A stretch of DNA of 64,000 nt from Microcoleus sp. FACHB-DQ6 (GCA_014695175.1 JACJNV010000105.1:1-64000); one strand, 5' to 3'; shown: positions 1 to 9,057, counted from the first letter of the stretch. The notes: generated by a model from the letters alone, not told the origin. Numbers and translations: made by a program.

Positions 1-93
1 GGTGCTTTGATGCGGAAATTGGTGCATTTGGCTTTTGGTATTTTAAAGTCCCAAAAGCCTTTCGACCCCAATTATTTGACTGCTACCCCTTGA
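1..93 (+). pseudogene. C-terminal end of an IS110-like transposase (runs off left edge)
   Basis: Reading from base 1 in frame 1 gives 30 residues ending at TGA (91-93), with the segment ALMRKLVHLAFGILKSQKPF followed by DPNYL. This resembles the C-terminal tail of IS110-family transposases (MRKL...L...L..G.PFDP), which act as DEDD-type recombinases. Only the tail is inside the window, so I cannot tell whether the element is intact. Its stop codon lies where homology to a C39-peptidase gene remnant begins, which suggests that the insertion or its excision helped break that copy. Family call is by eye and moderate. Confidence 0.45.
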
Positions 94-337
94 CAGGTCA
101 AGACAGTATCTACACTTCATGATTTTTAATACTTATTTCCCATCCAATCTCGGCACTCCCTCCAAAAAAGAGCCGCTCAACATTAATTCAGTCATCCTAT
201 CTAGTTTACCGCTGACTTGCAATTTTTTATCTGTTTGAAAGCGCTCTATATCTGCTTTTAAATGGCCGCTATTATCTCCTAATTTACTCAAATAGTCAAT
301 AGCTTGTTTGTCACTTAATAAGATATCCGCTAACAGA
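91..337 (-). pseudogene. 3' remnant of the C39-like peptidase gene (second copy)
   Basis: This stretch aligns over about 245 bases with the 3' end of the intact minus-strand gene at 1724-2746 (roughly 1690-1925), including the stop region and the peptidoglycan-binding-like C-terminal tail. Shared words include TATTTCCCATCCAATC and AATTTACTCAAATAGTCAAT. Homology stops near 337, where sequence of an unrelated isochorismatase-like fragment begins. Everything upstream (membrane segments and catalytic domain) is missing, so this is a dead fragment. Confidence 0.75.
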
Positions 338-350
338 AAACTATTCTGTT

Positions 351-683
351 TTGCGACCGGAAGTCTTAGACGGGTCGGATGGCAATTCTCTTGCTCAAAA
401 AAATGCTAATTTTATTAATAAATTGCTCGATTTTGATGCAGTAGTTATTGCCGGACAAGCGAAAAGTCACTGCGTTGCTTGGACAATTGATGATTTGTTA
501 AGGGGAATTTTGGCGCGAGAGCCGAATTTAGCAAAAAAGGTTTATTTGCTGGAAGATTGCACTTCGCCTGTGGTGGTTCCGGGTGTTGTTGATTTTACGG
601 AACAAGCAGATGCAGCGTTTCAAAGATTTGCGGCGGCGGGAATGAATGTTGTTAAATCTAGTGAGTTAATTCTGGGCGATTAA
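351..683 (+). pseudogene. Isochorismatase/nicotinamidase-family hydrolase, C-terminal fragment
   Basis: The open frame encodes about 110 residues matching the C-terminal half of cysteine hydrolases of the isochorismatase/nicotinamidase superfamily: a strand-helix FDAVVIAGQAKSHCVAWT carrying the nucleophile-type Cys, then a V.LLEDCTSPV strand and a final helix. The N-terminal half with the catalytic Asp and Lys is absent, and the 5' end abuts a remnant of a minus-strand peptidase gene. There is no convincing ribosome-binding site before the nominal ATG. I read it as a gene beheaded by a deletion or rearrangement, almost certainly inactive. Confidence 0.7.
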
Positions 684-800
684 AGGCGAGGGTTTGCTCT
701 TGGGGTTTTCAGTGAAAAAAAGTATACATGATTAACCAAAGGCGCTAATTTTTGTTGGCTTGGCACTCTGCTGCGATCGCATTTAACTGATTACGTATGA

Positions 801-825
801 TATCATATCCGGTAAATCACTTACG
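801..825. repeat. 25-bp exact dispersed repeat, copy 1
   Basis: The 25 bases starting TATCATATCCGGTAAATCAC recur identically at 8253-8277. Both copies are intergenic, this one just upstream of a gene start. It may be the end of a small non-autonomous element or a shared regulatory site; nothing in the flanks decides this. Confidence 0.7.
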
Positions 826-852
826 GTAGAAGCGTAGTTAAGGAGTTTCCCG

Positions 853-1341
853 ATGACTGAAAGCGAAATTTATAGTGTTGTTCTTTTTCGCGAGGCGAGT
901 GTGCCAGCAATTTCAAAACTCTCGGTGGCGATCGCCACGACTCTTCTGAGCACAGTTGTAACTGCAACCCAAGCCTACGCAGTTCCCGTAACCTACGATT
1001 TCACCATCACTGTTACCAAAGGCGGGTTAGCGGGGAATTCATTCAACGGTTCTTTCAGCTACGATGATGCCAAATTGAAGGGAAAGGGTGTGGAAGAATT
1101 GGGAATTAGTGATGGATTAAGGGCCTGCCTAAATTACCTGGGACGCACTTATCGCGAAACCGATGATACCAGTTATCCTACCTTTCCTACACTCAGATTT
1201 GAGGATGGCAAGATCACGCAGCTAAACTTCTGGATTCAACCGAATCAGCGAGTTAATTGGTGGAATTTACCTGGATGGGAAGTCAAGCTGTCTGAGCCTA
1301 AAAAAAGCGATTCAACTGTTCCCAATTGTCAAAAACGGTGA
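853..1341 (+). CDS. Secreted hypothetical protein resembling PEP-CTERM exported proteins but lacking the sorting signal
   Basis: 162 residues. A strong AAGGAG lies 7 bases before the ATG and fixes the start. After about 18 polar residues comes a hydrophobic stretch (SKLSVAIATTLLSTVVTA) ending in a signal-peptidase-type site near AYA-VPV. The mature part begins VTYDFTITVTKGGLAGNSF and NGSFSYDD, a beta-rich pattern common in cyanobacterial PEP-CTERM proteins. The expected C-terminal PEP motif, membrane helix and basic tail are missing: the protein ends in a Lys/Ser-rich tail at NCQKR. The end may have been replaced by frameshift or truncation. No function can be assigned. Confidence 0.55.
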   Translation: MTESEIYSVVLFREASVPAISKLSVAIATTLLSTVVTATQAYAVPVTYDFTITVTKGGLAGNSFNGSFSYDDAKLKGKGVEELGISDGLRACLNYLGRTYRETDDTSYPTFPTLRFEDGKITQLNFWIQPNQRVNWWNLPGWEVKLSEPKKSDSTVPNCQKR

Positions 1342-1723
1342 GGGGTGGCCAAGGTGCGATCGACCTTAAAAATAGGGTGTTTCGTAATTGCGGGATGATT
1401 GTGATGGTTTTGTGGCATGGATTCTCGCACCCCGAAGGCGTGTATTTTCACAGTAGGCGGGACGCCTAACCCTACTCCCCACAAGAATCCTCCTCAAATT
1501 CTGCAACGCCTAAAATAGAGGAGGAATTAGATGCAACTGCCTACGGTTATATGGGTAATTTCATGCAGCCATGCTACGAAGGTGCGATCGTCGATCGTCT
1601 GCTGGGGCGATCGAATATTTGCGATCGCTATGAACGAATAACTCAAAGATTGTTTGAAAAAAAACCGCATGATTCCTATTTTCTGTCGGTCAAGAGTGCT
1701 CTGCGCTTGATGATTTGTAATAA
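1342..1723. other. Intergenic region, no gene seen
   Basis: About 380 bases with several HIP1-like GCGATCG sites near 1580-1625. An open frame at 1551-1799 runs antisense into the 3' end of the C39 peptidase gene and shows no family likeness. No hairpin terminator or promoter convinced me. Confidence 0.5.
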
Positions 1724-2746
1724 CTATTTCCCATCCAATCGGGGGACTCCTTCCAAAAAACTGCCGCTCAACATTAACTCAGTCATCCGGTCTAAGTGAC
1801 CGCTGATTTTTAATTTTTTGTCTTTTTGAAATCGCTCAATATCTGCTTGCAAATTACCAGAATTATATCCTAATTTACTCAAATAGTCAATAGCTTGCCG
1901 ATCGCTTAACAAGATATCCGCAGACCGGAAAATCGGCACGTATTCCTCTCGCCAAATGTAGGCAAAAGTTGCCCTATCTAAATAGAAAATCCTGCCCCGC
2001 GCGGGGTCTCCAATGGCAGCTACAGTGTCATTCATTCCCAGCAAAGCGACCGCGTGGGGTAGCTTCCGAGGGCCGTCAAATAGCCAAACTGCTAGCACTC
2101 CGGGGCGGTTAATTTGCTGAATTTGCTCCCAAGTTGGCGTTAGTTCGATCGCATTTACGCCCAAAGCTCTTGCTGCTATAATTAACTGCGGCATGGAAGT
2201 TCCCAAGCGACTCGTGCCGGCAAAACGCGCTACACTCGATTCCGTCGCATCGATACCCCAACGCCTTAACACTGTTGCTAGGGCTGCGGGGGCGCAACTG
2301 CTGTTAGATGTTTGGCGAAACACACCGTTTGGCTGCAAATTATTTATTAAATCAGCGTAAATTGGCGCCATAAAATAGTTTTCAGCGCCTGTAAATCCTG
2401 CCAATCCCAAGCCACCAATTAAGATTACTGCGATTACTTGCGATCGCGCTGTCAACCAACTTATACTAAAGCCAATACCGCAAACTCCCATCAACATCAC
2501 TCGTAGCAAAGTCCAAGTAACTTGCATCCCGTGAAAGCGCCACTCGATCGGCAAAGCTGGCATTTGAGGCAGATTTAGAGCCAGTAGCAGCAAAGCAATA
2601 TAAAAACCCAAAAACAGCAGGGCGATCGAATTTTTGCCCTTAAACAAATCGTTAGCCGTCACTCCCGAGCGAACTAACACTCGCCCGAAGCGCATTCCCC
2701 AGACAAACAGCACCGAACCCAGCACCAGCGTCACTACTATTTCCAT
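1724..2746 (-). CDS. Membrane-anchored C39-like cysteine peptidase with C-terminal peptidoglycan-binding-like domain
   Basis: 340 residues from the ATG at 2746 (MEIVVTLVLG). The frame stays open upstream to 2956, but that part is low-complexity and this Met starts the first membrane helix. Several transmembrane segments fill residues 1-120. A papain-like C39 core follows: Gln145 and Cys151 (QTSNSSCAPAALATVL), His231 (LPHAVALLG) and Asp247 (AIGDPARG), the arrangement of bacteriocin-processing peptidases. Residues about 275-330 (LSKLGYNSGNLQADIERFQ) resemble a peptidoglycan-binding helical domain. Catalytic residues appear intact. The substrate is unknown; there is no ABC exporter next to it. 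Truncated copies of the same gene lie on both sides (91-337 and 4836-5008). Confidence 0.75.
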   Translation of the reverse strand: MEIVVTLVLGSVLFVWGMRFGRVLVRSGVTANDLFKGKNSIALLFLGFYIALLLLALNLPQMPALPIEWRFHGMQVTWTLLRVMLMGVCGIGFSISWLTARSQVIAVILIGGLGLAGFTGAENYFMAPIYADLINNLQPNGVFRQTSNSSCAPAALATVLRRWGIDATESSVARFAGTSRLGTSMPQLIIAARALGVNAIELTPTWEQIQQINRPGVLAVWLFDGPRKLPHAVALLGMNDTVAAIGDPARGRIFYLDRATFAYIWREEYVPIFRSADILLSDRQAIDYLSKLGYNSGNLQADIERFQKDKKLKISGHLDRMTELMLSGSFLEGVPRLDGK

Positions 2747-3058
2747 GAACTCAAAATTTTGTTGCTTAACTACGTTGTAACACGCTCCAAGTCGATCGCG
2801 GAGCCCAATCAATAGTGGAAGAGAGGAAGAGTGGGAGAGAGAATTTGACGATGTTTGGGCTTCGTTCCTCAATTTCTCGCTACAATCGAATAAACCGGAT
2901 TTATCCAAAATGGAAGCAGGTAGAACAACCCTTAATCCTAAAGGCTTGACCTGCATCGCTTGCTCGACATTAAGTTTTGCCAGGTTTTTATTGATGAGTG
3001 TGAATCAATGGTTGACAATCAGATAATTCAGCTACCTAACCCAAAAGGAGATATTGTT
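2747..3058. other. Intergenic region between divergent C39 peptidase and chemoreceptor genes
   Basis: About 310 bases. It holds the unused 5' extension of the peptidase frame (2747-2956). A Shine-Dalgarno-like AAAAGGAG at 3042-3049 serves the chemoreceptor relic that starts at 3059. I found no clear promoter pair. Confidence 0.4.
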
Positions 3059-3115
3059 ATGTTTGCCAAGTTAAAGCTGAGAAACCGGATGTTACTCGGG
3101 TAGGGAGTTCCCATT
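3059..3115 (+). pseudogene. Relic of a second chemoreceptor N-terminus, interrupted by TAG
   Basis: AAAAGGAG (3042-3049) precedes ATG at 3059, giving MFAKLKLRNRMLLG, then TAG (3101-3103), then in the same frame GVPI. This parallels the start of the intact chemoreceptor 105 bases downstream (MFNFKATKLRERILWGYSIP), with the stop where Tyr is expected. It looks like the remains of a paralogous gene joined to the present one by deletion. It could also now act as a short translated leader. Confidence 0.6.
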
Positions 3116-3163
3116 GATTTGAAGGCGATTAAGTATTTTTTTTCATTATAGGAAAATTTTAAG

Positions 3164-4618
3164 ATGTTTAACTTCAAAGCCACAAAATTAAGAGAGCGTA
3201 TCCTGTGGGGATATTCCATACCGATTTTGCTCTCAGTTGGAGCAGCTACTTGGGTTTTTTTTAATGCTAAAAAAGTAGAAGATAAAGCAAAAATTCTAAA
3301 TAATTCTAATGCTATTGTTATAAGCCTAAAAGATCTTGAGCTGGGATTCTCAGGTATGCAGAAAGCTGCTCGCGGCTATTTTTTGAGACAAGAAAGTGAT
3401 TTTTTCACTGAATACAATGAAGCGGTAAATAGCTTTGACTACTTCTATCAAGATTTACTTAAGCGGGTTCAAAACCCGAAGCAGCTCCAGCGGCTAGATC
3501 AAATGAAGGTATTACAAGATCAGATAGACCAAGGCTATAGACAAGCCTTTTCTTTGGTCGATCGAGGTAAGCGAGACGATGGAATTAACTTGTGGAAGAC
3601 ACAAATTGTACCAAAGCTTCGTCAGGTTGATGCTATAGCTAAGGAGTTTGAAAGCACCCAAGAAGAGATTTTAGCTAACAGAGAAAAACAGCAAATTCAA
3701 GCTTTGCAGTTCCTGACTACAGTGGTGATTTTAAGCACTGCTATAGCGGCGATTATGGCAATTGCGATCGCTCTGTGGATTGCTTCCGGCATTGCAGAGA
3801 GACTGAATCAGTCAGTCAATATGATTGTTAGTTCTTCCACAGAGATTGCTGCCACAGTTGAACAACAGGAACGCACAGCCGCACAGCAATCTAGCTCTGT
3901 AAACCAAACTACAATCACAATGGATGAGTTGGGCGCTACTTCCCAACAATCAGCCCAGCAAGCCCAAGCAGGTGCGGAATCTGCACGGCAAGCTTTAAAG
4001 ATCGCTGAAAAGGGAACCCTAGCAGTGGAGCAAACCCTGGAATCGATGACAATATTGAAAGAAAATGTCGGGGCGATAGCGGCACAAATTCTGCAATTGA
4101 GCGAACAAACCCATCAGATTGGCAATATCTCTACTGATGTCACAGATTTAGCCAATCAAACAAATATGCTGGCACTGAATGCCTCAGTAGAAGCTGTCCG
4201 GGCGGGCGAAAACGCCAAAGGTTTTACTGTCATAGCCACAGAAATCCGCAAACTAGCAGATAAAAGTAAGAAATCTGCCGAGAAAATTAACCGCCTAGTC
4301 GATGATATCAAGAATGTGATCGATTCCACCGTAACGGTGACACAGGAAGGTACTAAAACAGTAGAAGAAGGAGCCAAAATCAGTCAAGAAACAGCAGCAG
4401 CTTTCTCGGAAGTAGCAACTGCTGTTAATAATGTGGTATTGAACAATCAACAAATTTCTCTAACTGCTCAACAACAAGCAGTGGCCATTCAACAAGTAGT
4501 GGAGGCGATGAACAGCCTCAACCTATCGGCAAAAGAAACCGCTAGTGGTATTAATCAAACCAAATTAGGCACTCAACAATTGAACGATGCAGCCCAAAAT
4601 CTCAATTCAATTGTCTAA
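3164..4618 (+). CDS. Methyl-accepting chemotaxis protein (CHASE3-like sensor)
   Basis: 484 residues. Transmembrane helix 1 is at about 13-32. A helical CHASE3-like periplasmic bundle spans about 35-180, including a GMQKAARGYFLRQESDFFTE segment. Transmembrane helix 2 is at about 183-206, followed by a methyl-accepting coiled-coil. The conserved hairpin tip that contacts CheA/CheW is present (NQTNMLALNASVEAVRAGE, about 330-350). No clear HAMP domain separates TM2 from the signalling helices, and there is no C-terminal CheR-docking pentapeptide. In filamentous cyanobacteria such receptors feed gliding or phototaxis pathways; the ligand is unknown. No che genes are nearby. It is preceded by a broken paralogue start. 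Confidence 0.9.
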   Translation: MFNFKATKLRERILWGYSIPILLSVGAATWVFFNAKKVEDKAKILNNSNAIVISLKDLELGFSGMQKAARGYFLRQESDFFTEYNEAVNSFDYFYQDLLKRVQNPKQLQRLDQMKVLQDQIDQGYRQAFSLVDRGKRDDGINLWKTQIVPKLRQVDAIAKEFESTQEEILANREKQQIQALQFLTTVVILSTAIAAIMAIAIALWIASGIAERLNQSVNMIVSSSTEIAATVEQQERTAAQQSSSVNQTTITMDELGATSQQSAQQAQAGAESARQALKIAEKGTLAVEQTLESMTILKENVGAIAAQILQLSEQTHQIGNISTDVTDLANQTNMLALNASVEAVRAGENAKGFTVIATEIRKLADKSKKSAEKINRLVDDIKNVIDSTVTVTQEGTKTVEEGAKISQETAAAFSEVATAVNNVVLNNQQISLTAQQQAVAIQQVVEAMNSLNLSAKETASGINQTKLGTQQLNDAAQNLNSIV

Positions 4619-5373
4619 AGGGCGCTGAGTGTTTTGGGCGAGCAGACTAGCAATTGATAGCATTGAGTCAATCGATTTTAGATTTTAGATTCAAGCATTG
4701 ACCCCACGGATAAATTCGGGGGGCAAGTTTCATCGGATACAGGTTTTTTATTTCTGGACGGATGAATCCGGGGGCTTGTATCCTGGATGCTTTCGGTCAA
4801 AACGATCGCAGGCGATGGCATCGCGAAAGCCAGGACGATCGAATTTCTGCCCTTAAACAAATCCTTAGCAGTAACCGACGATCGAACTAACACCCGCCCG
4901 AACCGCATTCCCCAGACGAACAGCACCGAACCCAGCACCAGCGTCACTACTATTTCTATAAGTTCAGAATATGGTCGCTTAACTAGGTTTTAACACGCTC
5001 TGCGATCGTCCGTGGGGGAGCGGGGGAGGAGGAGAGTGGGGGAGTGGGAGCATTTTTCTTTTGCCTCCTGCCTTCTTCCCTCTTTCTTCAACTACACCTA
5101 AAATTTGCAAAATGTCAAGGGATTCGATCGACTTTTCCCCCCCTTAGCCATCAAGTCCGAAACAAGATTTAGCGCCGGAAAAAATTCCCCAAATCTCTTG
5201 CCACAAACGGCCACATCGGTTGTAATATAGATGTAAGTCACAGCCCGTTAAAGTAATCAAAACAATTCAGCCGCTCAATATATTCACGCTCCAACGAGCG
5301 CTGAGTTGTATTGAGCGTGCCTATTAAGGAGCGATCGAAGCTCGTCAGACACCCCAAATATTCAGGAAGAATC
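4619..5373. other. Intergenic region with pseudogene fragment and purine-rich run
   Basis: About 750 bases between the chemoreceptor and the P-type ATPase. Besides the peptidase remnant it has a G/A-rich run near 5010-5050 and a pyrimidine-rich run near 5055-5092. There is a possible weak inverted repeat GGATACA/TGTATCC around 4735-4787. No gene is supported. Confidence 0.4.
4836..5008 (-). pseudogene. 5' remnant of the C39-like peptidase gene (third copy)
   Basis: About 170 bases align with 2632-2806, the 5' end and upstream flank of the intact gene at 1724-2746. They encode VVTLVLGSVLFVWGMRFGRV and the following VLVRSSVTAKDLFKG before homology is lost. The codon matching the intact ATG reads ATA, so the start is gone. 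The rest of the gene is absent. With the 3' remnant at 91-337 this shows that there were once up to three copies. Confidence 0.75.
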
Positions 5374-8139
5374 ATGCCATCAAGATCCGCCAACGATGTA
5401 GACGTAGCAGAGCAATATTGGCACTACCTAGAAATATCCAAGGTTGCAACTATCTTAGAAACCAACCTGGAAAGCGGTTTAGAACCGACAGAAGCCAACC
5501 ATCGCCAACAGAAATTCGGGCCCAACGAACTAACGGTTAAAGCAGGGAAACCAGCCTGGTTAAAATTTATCCTGCAATTTAACCAACCCCTCCTGATCAT
5601 CTTGCTGAGTGCAGGTTTAATCAAAGCAGTGATCGGAGAATGGCTAAACGCTAGCGTAATTTGGGGCGTAACAACCACCAACGCTACTATTAGTTTCATC
5701 CAAGAAGCTGGAGCCGAGAAAAAAATTGAAGCCCTAGCCCAAGCTGTCACCACCGAAGCCACAGTCATTCGGGGCGGCAAAAAATTAAGAATTCCCTCCA
5801 AAGAACTCGTTGTCGGCGACTTAGTAATCCTGACTTCCGGCGACAAAGTACCGGCAGACTTGCGCTTAGTGAAAGTCCGCGACTTGCAAATCGACGAATC
5901 GGGACTCACCGGGGAATCTGTTGCTGTCGAAAAAGAATTAGGACAGTCTGGAGACTTAGTTCTGCCAAAAGAAACGCCACTAGCAGAACGGGATAACATG
6001 GCCTATGCCGGCAGTTTTGTCACTTTTGGCCAAGGTAGCGGCATCGTAATTGCGATCGCCAATAAAACCGAAACCGGCAAAATCTCCCAACTATTAGATC
6101 GGCACATCGACCTCACCACCCCCTTAAGCCGCAAATTCAACCAATTCAGTCAAAACTGGCTGCTATTCGTGTTGGGAATGGCAACCTTGACCTTCGCCGT
6201 CAGATTGGGGCGCCCCGTCCCTGCGGGAGTTTCAGCCTTTAAAGAAGCAGTCGAACCCGCTGTCGCCCTGATTGTCGGCGCCATTCCCGAAGGCTTACCC
6301 GCCGTCATCACCGTCACCCTAGCCGTAGGCGTTTCCCGGATGGCAAATCGCCACGCGATCGTCCGCAAATTGCCCGCAGTCGAAACCCTCGGCGGCGCTA
6401 CAGTCATCTGTTCCGACAAAACCGGAACTTTGACGGAAAACCAAATGACGGTGCAAGAAATCTATTCTGGTGGCGAATCCTACTCGGTTACGGGTACGGG
6501 ATACAGCCCCGAAGGTGAAATTCAACTCAACCAACTGCCAATTAGTGTCAGTCAAGCTCCAACTTTGCAAGAATGTTTGCAAGCCGGAATGATTTGCAAT
6601 GACTCTCACTTGGAATTTAAAGATGATAATTGGATTGTCGTTGGAGATCCGACAGAAGGAGCGTTAATTGCTGTTGGTAAAAAAGCAGAATTGAGCCAGC
6701 AAACTTTAGAAAAGTCAATGCAGCGGCTGGATTCAATTCCCTTTGAATCTCAGTTTCAATACATGGCGACGCTGCACCGAACTCCCACTGGCAAAATTTT
6801 GTACGTCAAAGGTTCAGTAGAATCAATTCTCGGCCGCTGCGGTTCGAGTCTCGATACCCAAGGAAATCCGGTAGAAGTCGATCGCGCGCAAATTCACCAC
6901 CAAGTCGATGAAATGGCAAAGCAAGGCTTGCGCGTCTTGGCTTTAGCGAAAAAGCCAGTACCCCAAAGCCAAAATTCCGTCGATCACTCGGATTTGGAGT
7001 CAGGGCTGATTTTCTTGGGACTCCAAGGCATGATTGACCCGCCGCGGGCAGAAGCGATCGCAGCCGTCCAAGCTTGTCAAACCGCCGGCATCCAAGTCAA
7101 AATGATTACCGGCGACCACATCGCTACAGCTAAGGCGATCGCCCGCCGCATGGGATTCCGCAAAACTAAACACCACAGAGAACTTGTAGCCTACACCGGC
7201 GCTCAACTCGCCTCCATGAGCAAGCAGGAACTCGGCGAAGCCGTAGAAGCCGGCTCAGTTTTTGCCCGTGTCGCCCCAGAACAAAAACTCCGCATCGTAG
7301 AAGCCTTGCAGCAGAAAGGCGAAATCGTGGCGATGACGGGAGACGGCGTTAACGACGCGCCGGCGCTGAAACAAGCGGATATCGGGATTGCGATGGGCAG
7401 CGGTACTGAGGTTTCTAAGGAAGCCGCCGACATGATTCTTACCGATGATAACTTTGCGTCGATCGAATCTGCGGTTGAAGAAGGGCGATCTGTTTACAAA
7501 AACCTGCTCAAAGCAATTAGCTTCATTCTCCCAGTCAACGGCGGGGAGTCAATGACAATTTTGCTCAGCACCCTCCTAGGTCGAGAATTGCCGATTTTGT
7601 CGCTACAAATTCTCTGGCTGAATATGCTCAACTCGATCGCCATGACTTTGCCTCTGGCTTTCGAGCCCAAGTCAGCGGGAGTCATGAAACAGCAGCCCCG
7701 ACCGGTAAACGAACCTTTTCTCACCGGAAATCGGATCAAGCGGATCATCGCTATTTCTCTTTACAACTGGACTCTGATTTTCGGAATGTTTGAATGGGTG
7801 CGCCAAGCGGATTGGGGAACTTTGCAACTAGCCCGCACGATGGCGATTCAAGCTTTGGTAATGGGGAGAATTTTTTACCTGTTGAGTCTCAGCCAGTTGT
7901 TGCCTTCTTTGATTGCTAAATTTAGCGGTTCTAAGGAAGAAGTTAGCGGCGCTCCCGCCCTCGGTGTGGGAATTGTCATGGCGGTGATTTTGCAGATCAT
8001 CTTTGCTAATTCTCCGTTTGTCAATCGCATATTTGAGACGGCTCCGATGAATCTGGATCAGTGGCTGATTTGTTTCGGCGTAGCCCTACCGATGATCGGT
8101 GTTGCTCTCTGGGTCAATCGCTTCGATCCGCCCAACTAA
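5374..8139 (+). CDS. P-type (P2-like) cation-transporting ATPase
   Basis: 921 residues from ATG 5374, preceded by AGGAAG; an in-frame TTG at 5311 would add 21 residues but is less likely. Order: cation-ATPase N-domain, M1-M2, actuator with TGES (179-182), M4 with [16 protein letters not shown], phosphorylation motif DKTGT (Asp348), nucleotide-binding domain with KGSVESIL, hinge [12 protein letters not shown] (from 655), then M5-M10. It pumps a cation across the plasma or thylakoid membrane with an aspartyl-phosphate intermediate. M5 (ILPVNGGES) and M6 ([16 protein letters not shown]) lack the SERCA Asn/Asp pattern, so Ca2+ specificity cannot be assumed; the nearest class is Pma1/CtpF-like. 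A hairpin terminator follows at 8186. Confidence 0.9.
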   Translation: MPSRSANDVDVAEQYWHYLEISKVATILETNLESGLEPTEANHRQQKFGPNELTVKAGKPAWLKFILQFNQPLLIILLSAGLIKAVIGEWLNASVIWGVTTTNATISFIQEAGAEKKIEALAQAVTTEATVIRGGKKLRIPSKELVVGDLVILTSGDKVPADLRLVKVRDLQIDESGLTGESVAVEKELGQSGDLVLPKETPLAERDNMAYAGSFVTFGQGSGIVIAIANKTETGKISQLLDRHIDLTTPLSRKFNQFSQNWLLFVLGMATLTFAVRLGRPVPAGVSAFKEAVEPAVALIVGAIPEGLPAVITVTLAVGVSRMANRHAIVRKLPAVETLGGATVICSDKTGTLTENQMTVQEIYSGGESYSVTGTGYSPEGEIQLNQLPISVSQAPTLQECLQAGMICNDSHLEFKDDNWIVVGDPTEGALIAVGKKAELSQQTLEKSMQRLDSIPFESQFQYMATLHRTPTGKILYVKGSVESILGRCGSSLDTQGNPVEVDRAQIHHQVDEMAKQGLRVLALAKKPVPQSQNSVDHSDLESGLIFLGLQGMIDPPRAEAIAAVQACQTAGIQVKMITGDHIATAKAIARRMGFRKTKHHRELVAYTGAQLASMSKQELGEAVEAGSVFARVAPEQKLRIVEALQQKGEIVAMTGDGVNDAPALKQADIGIAMGSGTEVSKEAADMILTDDNFASIESAVEEGRSVYKNLLKAISFILPVNGGESMTILLSTLLGRELPILSLQILWLNMLNSIAMTLPLAFEPKSAGVMKQQPRPVNEPFLTGNRIKRIIAISLYNWTLIFGMFEWVRQADWGTLQLARTMAIQALVMGRIFYLLSLSQLLPSLIAKFSGSKEEVSGAPALGVGIVMAVILQIIFANSPFVNRIFETAPMNLDQWLICFGVALPMIGVALWVNRFDPPN

Positions 8140-8185
8140 TCGAATTGGTAGGTACTGCGATCGATTAGTAATTTCGGGTGTTTAA

Positions 8186-8214
8186 AAACCGGGTTTCTTG
8201 AAGAAACCCGGTTT
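8186..8214 (+). terminator. Long palindromic hairpin after the P-type ATPase
   Basis: A 14-bp perfect stem AAACCGGGTTTCTT / AAGAAACCCGGTTT with one loop base, 47 bases after the ATPase stop and followed by a T/C-rich run. It is a member of a CCGGGTTTC palindrome family seen also near 35392, 43614 and 52483, so it may be a repeat that serves as terminator. Confidence 0.6.
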
Positions 8215-8252
8215 CTCTGTTTTACAGAAATCGAACCTGAAAGCCCACGTCA

Positions 8253-8277
8253 TATCATATCCGGTAAATCACTTACG
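8253..8277. repeat. 25-bp exact dispersed repeat, copy 2
   Basis: Identical to 801-825 over 25 bases, same orientation. Intergenic. Confidence 0.7.
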
Positions 8278-8565
8278 ATTAAGCGCCAATTTTAGTCCAC
8301 CAATGAAAACCAGTTAACCGTGTGAAAATAGCAGAAACGTAAAATAATAATTATTTCTGTATATTTCAATACAATTAACGACCGAGAAAAGTAAAGATAT
8401 ATTAACAAAGTAAATGTGTGGTGGTGGCGATATTTGCCGCTTATTAACAATAGATTTGAATGACCCCCGATCGCCATTCGCTACAACTTTCACCCACCAG
8501 GTCTTCGTTTGAACCAGTTTTGATAAGCAAACCCGATCGATCTTCCCAACGGCTCCTTATCGATA

Positions 8566-8710
8566 CAGGGCTGTTTCATTCTCAAAAAAACCAGCGTTTT
8601 GACTCTTGTCGCGGCTCCGTGCCGACCCTCCCCATCCACGCTTTATTAAGCGTTTCAGGGATTGGGGCAGCCACGGGGGGCAGCCCCTACAAGAGAATGA
8701 AACAGCCCTG
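8566..8710. mobile_element. MITE-like element with 18-bp perfect terminal inverted repeats
   Basis: CAGGGCTGTTTCATTCTC at 8566-8583 is the exact reverse complement of 8693-8710. The 145-bp unit has no coding potential; open frames across it are unsupported. The interior contains GGGGCAGCCACGGGGGGCAG, itself partly self-complementary. I saw no obvious target-site duplication. A non-autonomous transposon is the simplest reading; a large hairpin RNA is the alternative. Confidence 0.6.
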
Positions 8711-9012
8711 CCGATCGATAGCGCACTCCCAAAAGATTTACTTATCAATCAAATTTAATAATTGTTTTATAATTTCCGCAAGAGTACGGTAGAGTTAATT
8801 ATCAAGTAAAGGAAACGTGCGGCTCGCAAAAAGTGAGTTCACACAACTCGGGCGATCGAAATATCGATATTAATCAAACAAGTCAAATCAGCAGGGATAG
8901 TTTAAAGACTTATACTAGCGATAAATCTTTTGCTCCCTCCTGCCAACCAGCGCTCAAAACAGTTAGCTAAACCCAATTAGCGAACAGCAAAAAAGCGCGT
9001 TGATAACCTTCA

Positions 9013-9026
9013 GTGAATGTGGTTAC
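9013..9026 (+). promoter_or_regulatory. Weak candidate NtcA-type site upstream of nrtA
   Basis: GTG-N8-TAC (9013-9015, 9024-9026) departs by one base from the NtcA consensus GTA-N8-TAC. It lies only 32 bases before the nrtA ATG, too close for a usual NtcA-activated promoter. A TATACT -10-like box lies at 8911-8916 without an obvious NtcA site at the right distance. NtcA control is expected for nrt operons, but the site is not firmly located here. Confidence 0.2.
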
Positions 9027-9057
9027 AGAAGATTATGAATTGCAGCGAGGCTAGGCT

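Noticed and set aside
1551-1799. Plus-strand open frame of 82 codons
   Set aside because: Its 3' part is antisense to the peptidase gene end, and the N-terminal part has no family likeness or SD.
8460-8792. Plus-strand open frame across the 145-bp inverted-repeat element
   Set aside because: It spans both arms of a non-coding element; composition is not protein-like.
8911-8916. TATACT as an NtcA-dependent nrtA promoter
   Set aside because: No GTA-N8-TAC at the expected distance upstream could be found.
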